Source: Luteimonas sp. MC1750 (GTDB lineage: Bacteria; Pseudomonadota; Gammaproteobacteria; Xanthomonadales; Xanthomonadaceae). Taken from it: 64,000 bases of DNA. The notes under the pieces are model-generated. The model did no database searches and was not told the origin of the DNA. It saw only the letters and a program-made list of their open reading frames with translations. The DNA lies in assembly GCF_016615955.1 (NCBI RefSeq), contig NZ_CP067113.1:1984001-2048000 (forward strand). The letters run 5' to 3'. Below, piece by piece: positions 58,099 to 64,000 of this stretch (positions within the stretch are counted from its first letter, which is position 1; each line of letters begins with the position of its first letter). The translations under genes were made by a program, and so were the position numbers.

Positions 58099-59103
58099 AT
58101 GATACCCGCAGCCCCCCTTTCCATGCAGCCACGCGGCTGGCAGCAGGCCTGGCGCGAATCCGTCCGCGATCCGCGCGAGCTGCTCGCCCTGGTCGGGCTG
58201 GGCCACGAGGCGGCCCGCGTGCCCGCCGGGACCCTGGAGGCGTTCGCGCTGCGCGTGCCCCGCGGCTTCGTGGCGCGGATGCGGCCCGGGGATCCGGACG
58301 ACCCGCTGCTGCGCCAGGTCCTGCCGCTGGCCGACGAGCTGCGCACCGTGCCCGGCTTCGGACTCGATGCGGTGGGCGACGCGGCCGCCCGCAAGGCCCG
58401 CGGCGTCATCCACAAGTACGAAGGCCGCGCCCTGCTGGTGGCCACCGGCAGCTGCGCCATCAACTGCCGCTACTGCTTCCGTCGCCACTTCCCGTATGCG
58501 GAGGAGACCGCGGCCGCCGGCGGATGGGCCGATGCGGTGGCGGCGATCGCGGCCGATCCCGGCATCACCGAGGTCATCCTGTCGGGCGGCGATCCGCTGT
58601 CGCTCGCGACCCGCAAGCTGTCCGAGCTCACCGGGCTGCTGCGCGACATCCCGCACATCCGCCGCCTGCGCATCCACAGCCGCCTGCCGGTGGTCCTGCC
58701 GGAGCGGGTCGACGACGCGCTGCTGGCCTGGCTGCGCGGGCTGCCCTGGCCGGTGGCCGTGGTGGTGCACGCCAACCATGCCCACGAGTTCGACGCGTCC
58801 GTCGACGCCGCCATGGCTGCCCTGCGCGGCGCCGGAGCCAGCCTGCTCAACCAGGCGGTGCTGCTGGCCGGCGTCAACGACTCGATCGATGCCCTGGCGG
58901 CGCTGTGCGAGCGCGGCTTCGACGCCGGCGTCCTGCCCTACTACCTGCACCAGCTCGACCGCGTCGCCGGCACCGCGCATTTCGAGGTCGACGACGGACG
59001 CGCGCGGGCACTGCATGCCGAGCTGGTCGCGCGACTGCCGGGCTACCTTGTTCCGCGCCTGGTGCGCGAACTGCCGGGCGACACGTCCAAGCGCGCACTG
59101 TGA
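58099..59103 (+). CDS. epmB: EF-P lysine 2,3-aminomutase
   Basis: This 334-residue radical-SAM enzyme has the cluster motif CAINCRYCFRRHFPYAE (about 116-132), the CxxxCxxC arrangement, and family blocks FALRVPRGFV, MRPGDPDDPLLRQVLP, LSGGDPLSLA, RIHSRLPVVLP and GYLVPRL. It makes (R)-beta-lysine for EF-P Lys34 modification with EpmA, which is not in this window. A start at 58123 is possible and would trim 8 residues. Confidence 0.95.
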   Translation: MIPAAPLSMQPRGWQQAWRESVRDPRELLALVGLGHEAARVPAGTLEAFALRVPRGFVARMRPGDPDDPLLRQVLPLADELRTVPGFGLDAVGDAAARKARGVIHKYEGRALLVATGSCAINCRYCFRRHFPYAEETAAAGGWADAVAAIAADPGITEVILSGGDPLSLATRKLSELTGLLRDIPHIRRLRIHSRLPVVLPERVDDALLAWLRGLPWPVAVVVHANHAHEFDASVDAAMAALRGAGASLLNQAVLLAGVNDSIDALAALCERGFDAGVLPYYLHQLDRVAGTAHFEVDDGRARALHAELVARLPGYLVPRLVRELPGDTSKRAL

Positions 59104-59204
59104 CCGCGGTCGCCCCCGGGACGCTGCCCGGGTCCGCCAACGCATCGGTGTCATGGACGCCAGGCGCCGGTGCATGGCATAACGCCGCATCCACGGAGAG
59201 ACCC

Positions 59205-61286
59205 ATGTCGAAGAGCCAGGACACTGCACTGCGGCTGATGATTGTCGATGACAGCCCCGAGGCGGCCGAGGCGATCGTCAGCACGCTGCGCAATGCGGGG
59301 ATCGCCGTGCGTCCGCTGCGGCCGGCGTCGGCGGACGAGCTTGCCGGCATGCTGGCCGCGCAGCCGGTCGACGTGGTGGTGGCCCAGGTGGACTCCGCCG
59401 TGCTGCCGCTGGCCACCGTGCTGCAGCAGGTCACCGCCACCGGCAAGGACCTGCCGGTGCTGGCGGTGGCGGACGTGCTCGACCAGGAGGCCTACGTCCA
59501 GGCGATGGGCGCCGGCGCGCGGGCGCTTGCGCTGCGCGAACCCGCGTCGCTGCTGCTGGCGCTGGTCCGCGACGCCTGGACCGACCTCGAGGCCCGCCGC
59601 GCCCAGCGCCGGCTCGAAGCGCGCCTGCGCGAAACCGAGCGCCGCTGCGACGCGCTGATCGATTCCTCGCGCGATCCTATCGCCTACGTGCACGAAGGCA
59701 TGCACATCCGCGCCAACCAGGCCTACCTGGAGATGTTCGGCTACGACGAGTTCGAGGACATCGAGGGCATGTCGCTGCTGGACATGGTCGCGCCGCAGCA
59801 CGTCGAGGACTTCCGCCAGCTGCTCAAGTCGCTGGCCCAGGGCGAGGCGCCGCCGCCGCGATACGAGCTGCAGGCCCGCGACATCGACGGCAACGCCTTC
59901 CCGGCGGCCATGGAGTTCGCCCAGGCGCAGTACGAAGGCGAGCCCTGCGTGCAGGTGGTGATCCGCCGCCAGGAACTCGATCCCGAGCTCGCGCAGGAGA
60001 TCGAGGAGCTGCGCCAGCGCGACCAGGCCACCGGCCTGTACAACCGCGCCACCTTCCTGCACGCACTCGAGGGCGCGGTGGATTCCGCCGCCCAGGGCAG
60101 CGCGCAGCACGGCCTGCTGCTGATCGAACCCGACCACTACCAGCAACTGCTGGCCGACATCGGCCTGGATTCGGCCGACCACCTGCTGGCCGCGGCCGCC
60201 ACGCGCCTGAGCGCCGCGGCCGAAGGCCTGGACGCCGTCGCCGCGCGCTTCGGCGAGCACACCCTGGCGCTGCTGGTGCGCAATACCGACCATGCCGGCA
60301 CCCAGTCGGTGGCGAACCGCGTGCTGGCCGCGTTCTCCGCGGAGCTGTTCGAGATCGGCGCGCGCTCCAGCGTGATCACCGCCAGCATCGGCGCGGTCCA
60401 GGTCGGCGAGCGGATCGCCAGCGTCAGCCAGGTGCTCGCCAAGGCCACCGAGGCGGTGGCGTCGGTCAACGCCACCGGCGGCAACCGCTTCGAGCTGTTC
60501 GATCCCAGCGCGGTCGACCGCGCCGAGGAAGAGCACATCCAGGCCTGGGTGACGCGCCTGCGCGATGCGCTCGACAACCAGGGCTTCGTGCTGCACTACC
60601 AGCCGGTGATCAGCCTGCAGGGCGACACCGGCCCGGTGTACGAGGCCTTCCTGCGCCTGAAGGGCGCCGACGGCGAGCTGATCAAGCCGCTGACCTTCCT
60701 GCAGATCGCCGAGGAGCACGGGCTGCTCTGGGAGATCGACCACTACGTGGTCGGACGCGCGATCGCGGTGATCGGCGAGCGCATCCGCGCCAACAAGCCG
60801 ACCACCCTGCTGGTGAAGGTCAGCCAGGCCTCGCTGGCCGACGACAGCCTGACCCGCTATATCGGCGAGCAGCTGCTCGCGCACGGCGTGCCGGGCGAAT
60901 ACCTGGTCGTGGAGTTGGCCGAGGCCAAGGTGTTCACCCACCTCAAGGCGGCGCAGGCCTTCGCCGCCGCGGCCGCGCGCCTGGACTGCCGCATCGCCCT
61001 GGAGAACTTCGGTGCCGGGCTGGATTCGTTCCAGCTTCTCGCGCACCTGAAGCCCAACATGCTGAAGATCGATCCCGGGTTCACCCAGGACCTGACCGGC
61101 AACCCGGACAACCAGGTGCGGGTCCGCGAGATCGCCTCCAAGGCGCGTGAACTCGGCATCCAGACCATGGCCGACTTCATTTCCGACGCGGCCAGCATGT
61201 CGGTGCTGTTCGGCACCGGCGTGGACTACGTCTCGGGCAACTTCCTGGCCCCGTCCGGCCCGGACATGTCCTACGACTTCGAGTAA
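59205..61286 (+). CDS. fimX: FimX-like protein, degenerate REC-PAS-GGDEF-EAL
   Basis: This 693-residue protein (P. aeruginosa FimX has 691) has a REC-like domain (about 8-125) in which the phosphoacceptor Asp appears replaced, a PAS domain (about 140-265), a degenerate GGDEF domain with FGEHT (about 350-354) in place of GGDEF, and a degenerate EAL domain with EAF at 480-482. FimX binds c-di-GMP through the inactive EAL domain and promotes type IV pilus assembly via PilZ and PilB. A CGGAGAG ribosome-binding site precedes the ATG. It follows epmB by 101 bp. Confidence 0.93.
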   Translation: MSKSQDTALRLMIVDDSPEAAEAIVSTLRNAGIAVRPLRPASADELAGMLAAQPVDVVVAQVDSAVLPLATVLQQVTATGKDLPVLAVADVLDQEAYVQAMGAGARALALREPASLLLALVRDAWTDLEARRAQRRLEARLRETERRCDALIDSSRDPIAYVHEGMHIRANQAYLEMFGYDEFEDIEGMSLLDMVAPQHVEDFRQLLKSLAQGEAPPPRYELQARDIDGNAFPAAMEFAQAQYEGEPCVQVVIRRQELDPELAQEIEELRQRDQATGLYNRATFLHALEGAVDSAAQGSAQHGLLLIEPDHYQQLLADIGLDSADHLLAAAATRLSAAAEGLDAVAARFGEHTLALLVRNTDHAGTQSVANRVLAAFSAELFEIGARSSVITASIGAVQVGERIASVSQVLAKATEAVASVNATGGNRFELFDPSAVDRAEEEHIQAWVTRLRDALDNQGFVLHYQPVISLQGDTGPVYEAFLRLKGADGELIKPLTFLQIAEEHGLLWEIDHYVVGRAIAVIGERIRANKPTTLLVKVSQASLADDSLTRYIGEQLLAHGVPGEYLVVELAEAKVFTHLKAAQAFAAAAARLDCRIALENFGAGLDSFQLLAHLKPNMLKIDPGFTQDLTGNPDNQVRVREIASKARELGIQTMADFISDAASMSVLFGTGVDYVSGNFLAPSGPDMSYDFE

Positions 61287-61292
61287 GGCCCT

Positions 61293-61370
61293 TGGCGGCG
61301 CTGCGGCGCGGGGGCGGGATAACTGGCGGCGCTGCGGCGTGGGGGCGGGATAACTGGCGGCGCTGCGGTG
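61293..61370. repeat. Tandem repeat, 31-bp unit, about 2.5 copies
   Basis: The unit starts TGGCGGCGCTGCGGCG and ends GCGGGATAAC. Copies begin at 61293, 61324 and 61355 (the last partial). It is directly after the fimX stop and merges into structured repeat copy C. Confidence 0.92.
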
Positions 61371-61456
61371 CGATGCCTGCTGCCGCTCATGTCCCCCGGC
61401 TTCGGCCTTGCGGCCGAAGCCTCCTCCTTGACTTCCCGTCAGCAGGCATCGCACCG
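61357..61456 (-). repeat. Structured repeat, copy C
   Basis: In minus orientation the conserved flanks (CTGCTGACGGGAAGTCA and AGGAGGA on one side, GGGGGACATGAGCGGCAG on the other) enclose a perfect 10-bp hairpin GGCTTCGGCC/GGCCGAAGCC, with a different stem sequence from copies A, B and D. The 437-bp gap 61287-61723 contains a tandem repeat and copies C and D, and no credible gene. Confidence 0.88.
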
Positions 61457-61556
61457 CAGTCCGGGCGGCTGCGGGCCGCTTGGAGCAGCGCCACACCCCG
61501 AGGCCCGGAGAAACGCCGGCCTTGCTTCTTTTGTCGGGCGCCCCGAGGCCCCGCAT

Positions 61557-61660
61557 CGCTTCGGCGCGTGGCCTGCTGACGGGAAGTCAAGGAGGAGATG
61601 CCGGCAGCAGGCCGGCATCGGGGGACATGAGCGGCAGCAGGCCATGCGTCGAAGCGCCTT
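61557..61660 (+). repeat. Structured repeat, copy D
   Basis: In plus orientation: GGCCTGCTGACGGGAAGTCA, AGGAGGA, hairpin GATGCCGGC/GCCGGCATC, GGGGGACATGAGCGGCAGCA, GGCCATGCGTCGAAGCGCC. It is the inverted partner of copy C, 100 bp away. Confidence 0.9.
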
Positions 61661-61723
61661 GATACCCCACGCGCGCTCCTGGGCCATGGCTCAAAAAACG
61701 CCGCCATGGCCCACCGGCGATGC

Positions 61724-62632
61724 CTAGGCCAACAGACCCTGGCGCAGGGCGGCCTCGCCGTCGATGCTGCCGGCCTCGAGCGCTCGGATGCGCTCCTCCA
61801 GCGGCGGGTGGCTGAGCAGCAGGCGGCGCAGGCCATGGCCCACCGCACCGCTGATGCCGAAGGCCGCGACCTGCTTGGGCAGGGTGTTCTGGCCCTGGTT
61901 GATCGACAGGCGCTTGAGCGCCGCGATCATCTTCGGCCTTCCCGCCAGCGCGGCGGCGCCGGCATCGGCGCGGAATTCGCGATGGCGCGAGAACCACATC
62001 GCGATCATGCTCGCGAAGATGCCGAAGACCATGTCCAGCGCGAAGACGATGGCGAAGTACGCCAGCCCACCGCCGCCGTTGTCGCGGCCGCCGCTGAGGT
62101 AGCCGTCGACCACCCGGCCCACCAGGCGCGCCAGCACGATCACGAAGGTGTTGAGCACGCCCTGCAGCAGGGCCATGGTGACCATGTCGCCGTTGGCGAT
62201 GTGGCTCACCTCGTGCGCGAGCACGGCTTCGGCCTCGTCCTGGTCCATCGAGCGCAGCAGGCCCGTCGAAACCGCCACCAGGGCGTTGTTGCGGTTGGCG
62301 CCGGTGGCGAAGGCGTTGATCTCGGGCGCGTCGTAGATGGCGACTTCCGGCATGCCGATGCCGGCCGCCTGGGCCTGGCGGGCGACGGTGTCGACCAGCC
62401 AGCGCTCGACGTCGCTGCCGGGGCGTTCGATCACGTGCAGGCCCGCGGCGCGCTTGGCGACCCACTTCGACGACAGCAGCGAGATCAGCGAGCCCCCGAA
62501 GCCGAACAGCGCAGCCATGACCAGCAGGCCGCCCATCGACTGCGGGTTGATGCCGAACACCGACATGATGATGCTGAGCAGGGCCAGCACCGCCAGGTTG
62601 GTGGCGAGGAAGAGGGCGACGCGCTTGAACAT
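61724..62632 (-). CDS. htpX: Membrane-bound zinc metalloprotease HtpX
   Basis: This 302-residue M48 protease degrades misfolded membrane proteins. Two N-terminal helices (about 5-60), the HEVSH zinc motif (in [13 protein letters not shown], about 139-151), two further helices (about 157-205), then [18 protein letters not shown] with the third zinc ligand Glu and HPPLEERI near the C-terminus. The length fits E. coli HtpX (293). No sigma-32-type promoter was identified. It converges on fimX across the repeat region. Confidence 0.96.
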   Translation of the reverse strand: MFKRVALFLATNLAVLALLSIIMSVFGINPQSMGGLLVMAALFGFGGSLISLLSSKWVAKRAAGLHVIERPGSDVERWLVDTVARQAQAAGIGMPEVAIYDAPEINAFATGANRNNALVAVSTGLLRSMDQDEAEAVLAHEVSHIANGDMVTMALLQGVLNTFVIVLARLVGRVVDGYLSGGRDNGGGGLAYFAIVFALDMVFGIFASMIAMWFSRHREFRADAGAAALAGRPKMIAALKRLSINQGQNTLPKQVAAFGISGAVGHGLRRLLLSHPPLEERIRALEAGSIDGEAALRQGLLA

Positions 62633-62746
62633 GGGACGGGTTTCCTGCGGGTTCGATTCTGTGGGTGAAGTGTGTCCGACCGGCATTGAATTCAAGATGA
62701 CGCGATGAGCCTCGACCCAGCCCCGGATGCGCGCCCTGCTCTTGCC

Positions 62747-63655
62747 ATGACGACTCCCCCGCCGCTGCGCGGCCGCTTCGCACCCTCGCCCACCGGCGCC
62801 CTGCATTTCGGCTCGCTGCTGGCCGCCTTCGGCAGCTGGCTGGCCGCGCGCAGCGCCGGCGCGGAGTGGTGGCTGCGCGTCGAGGACGTCGACCGCGGGC
62901 GGGAGGTGCCGGGCGCGGCCCTTGCACAGCTGCGCACCTTGGCCGGCTTCGGCCTGGAACACGACGGCCAGGTGACGTGGCAATCGCAGCGCGGCGAACT
63001 GTACGCCGCGTCGGTTTCGCGGCTGCTGGACGCCGGGCTGGCCTTCGAGTGCCACTGCAGCCGCGCCGACGTCGCCGCGACCGGCGGCGTCCATCGCGCC
63101 TGCCGTCCCGGCGCACGCCGGACCCGCCCTGCCCTGCGGCTGCGCGTCCCGGATGGCAGCCGCGTGGCCTTCGAGGACGCCGTGCATGGCCGGACCGCAC
63201 AGCAGGTCGACCGCGACGTCGGGGACTTCGTCCTGCGGCGTGCCGACGGCTTCTGGGCCTACCAGCTCGCCGTCGTGGTCGATGACGCCGACCAGGCCAT
63301 CACCGACGTGGTGCGCGGCGCGGACCTGCTCGACTCCACCCCGCGCCAGGTGCTGCTGCAGCGCACGCTCGGCCTGACCACCCCGCGCTACATGCACCTG
63401 CCGCTCGTACTCGGCGAAGACGGGCGCAAGCTGTCGAAGTCGGAGGGCTCGCTGCCGGTGGATGCGGCCGACCCGCTGCCGACGCTGCGCGCGGCCTGGC
63501 GCGCGCTGGGCCAGCCGCCGTCCAGGTTGCCGACGTCGGGTCCGCTGCGCGACGTGCTTGCGGCGGCCGTCGCCGGCTTCGACGCAGGACGCATCCCGCG
63601 CGGGCCGCTGTCCGCCACCGCACTGCACAATGCCGCTGCAATGCCGGGACCCTAG
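62747..63655 (+). CDS. gluQ: Glutamyl-Q tRNA(Asp) synthetase
   Basis: The ATG at 62747 gives 302 residues (62705 is an alternative adding 14). This truncated GluRS paralogue attaches glutamate to queuosine in tRNA-Asp. It shows [24 protein letters not shown] (HIGH-like region), [15 protein letters not shown], cysteines of the zinc site in ECHCSRADV and [21 protein letters not shown], and KLSKS. No anticodon-binding domain follows, as expected. In E. coli gluQ follows dksA, but here dksA is 15 kb away. Confidence 0.94.
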   Translation: MTTPPPLRGRFAPSPTGALHFGSLLAAFGSWLAARSAGAEWWLRVEDVDRGREVPGAALAQLRTLAGFGLEHDGQVTWQSQRGELYAASVSRLLDAGLAFECHCSRADVAATGGVHRACRPGARRTRPALRLRVPDGSRVAFEDAVHGRTAQQVDRDVGDFVLRRADGFWAYQLAVVVDDADQAITDVVRGADLLDSTPRQVLLQRTLGLTTPRYMHLPLVLGEDGRKLSKSEGSLPVDAADPLPTLRAAWRALGQPPSRLPTSGPLRDVLAAAVAGFDAGRIPRGPLSATALHNAAAMPGP

Positions 63656-63706
63656 AATCGATCGCGAAGCGGACGCATGCCGCGTCCACGCATCGGGAGC
63701 GATGAC

Positions 63707-64000
63707 ATGACGTCACGGGTCGCGTTGGTCACCGGGGGAACCGGCGGCATCGGCACTGCCATCTGCAAGCGCCTGGCCAAGGCCGGCCACAGGGTGGCCA
63801 CCAACTACCGGAACGAGGACAAGGCCCGCGCCTGGGAACAGGCGATGCGCGCGGAAGGCTTCGAGTTCACCCTGGTGCCGGGCGACGTGTCCTCGGCGGC
63901 CGAGGCCGAGGCGATGGTGCGCAAGGTCGAGGAACTGCTGGGGCCGGTCGAGATCCTGGTCAACAACGCCGGCATCACCCGCGATTCGACCTTCCACAAG
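63707..64000 (+). CDS. phbB: Acetoacetyl-CoA reductase (PhbB-type SDR), N-terminal part
   Basis: 98 codons are present before the window ends. The ATG at 63707 follows CGGGAGC. The N-terminal NADP-binding motif [13 protein letters not shown], the THYR-like NYRNEDKA strand, GDVSSA, and [11 protein letters not shown] match acetoacetyl-CoA reductases of polyhydroxybutyrate synthesis. FabG-type reductases are the alternative, but NYRNE after beta-2 favours PhbB. The catalytic YSASK lies beyond the window. Confidence 0.8.
   Translation, partial: MTSRVALVTGGTGGIGTAICKRLAKAGHRVATNYRNEDKARAWEQAMRAEGFEFTLVPGDVSSAAEAEAMVRKVEELLGPVEILVNNAGITRDSTFHK

Noticed and set aside
63653..63658. TAGAAT as the promoter of phbB
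   Set aside because: It overlaps the gluQ stop and lacks a -35 at usable spacing. It was noted as similar to other -10 elements but not called.

Overview
The window is high-GC bacterial chromosome (about 70% GC) from a gammaproteobacterium of the Xanthomonadaceae/Lysobacteraceae (Lysobacter-Luteimonas-Xanthomonas group). The strongest taxonomic evidence is the arginine cluster, which has a fused acetylglutamate kinase/synthase, an N-acetylornithine carbamoyltransferase and a matching deacylase. A TrpR-like regulator at the head of the his operon, a FimX homologue, and interspersed repeats beginning TGTAGGAGCGGC agree with this. The gene content is core metabolism. I saw no phage, integron, insertion sequence, plasmid or CRISPR locus.

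Layout. 1-4.7 kb: the end of HMG-CoA lyase, a PAS-GGDEF-EAL protein, a short-chain dehydrogenase and the EF-P-like factor EfpL. 4.8-10.5 kb: a DUF4105/DUF2388 pair behind a D-2-hydroxyglutarate dehydrogenase-type flavoprotein, facing serA, then a Nudix protein. 10.7-15.6 kb: two amino-acid permeases and methionine salvage mtnB-mtnD-mtnC. 15.8-19.4 kb: a secreted phosphoesterase and a 7TM-DISM diguanylate cyclase. 19.4-26.9 kb (minus): a complete compact histidine operon, regulator-hisG-D-C-B-H-A-F-IE. 27.0-30.7 kb (minus): hisS, an ammonia-lyase and a small membrane protein. 30.8 kb: tRNA-Pro(CGG) and a terminator. 31-40 kb: a CynX-like transporter and the minus-strand cluster argF'-argG-argE'-argB/A-argC-argH, spaced by repeats. 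40-45.6 kb: cysS, sufE, an MFS transporter and an acyl-CoA synthetase. 46.4-50.2 kb: a cysteine-free DksA with a histone-like tail, yidD, dihydroorotase and an M23 peptidase. 50.2-58 kb (minus): a papain-like hydrolase with a diguanylate cyclase, then folE2, then efp-mtaD-ubiG-gph and a squalene-synthase-like gene. 58-64 kb: epmB, fimX, htpX, gluQ and the start of an acetoacetyl-CoA reductase.

Functional links. EF-P and its lysine aminomutase EpmB are divergent neighbours, and a second EF-P-type factor (EfpL) lies 53 kb away. The methylthioadenosine/SAH deaminase can feed the same sulfur-salvage chemistry as mtnBDC. SerA side activity makes D-2-hydroxyglutarate, which the divergent flavoprotein probably re-oxidises. 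Four GGDEF/EAL proteins including FimX point to c-di-GMP control of surface behaviour and type IV pili.

The most interesting material is regulatory or non-coding: (1) a TrpR-type palindrome that exactly fills the -35/-10 spacer of the his promoter, with the start codon at the predicted +1; (2) a repeat family with conserved flanks around a hairpin whose sequence changes while its pairing is kept, present as inverted pairs between two convergent gene pairs; (3) repeats that supply the stop codons of three unrelated genes and the C-terminus of argE'; (4) a leader ORF plus terminator in front of argF'.
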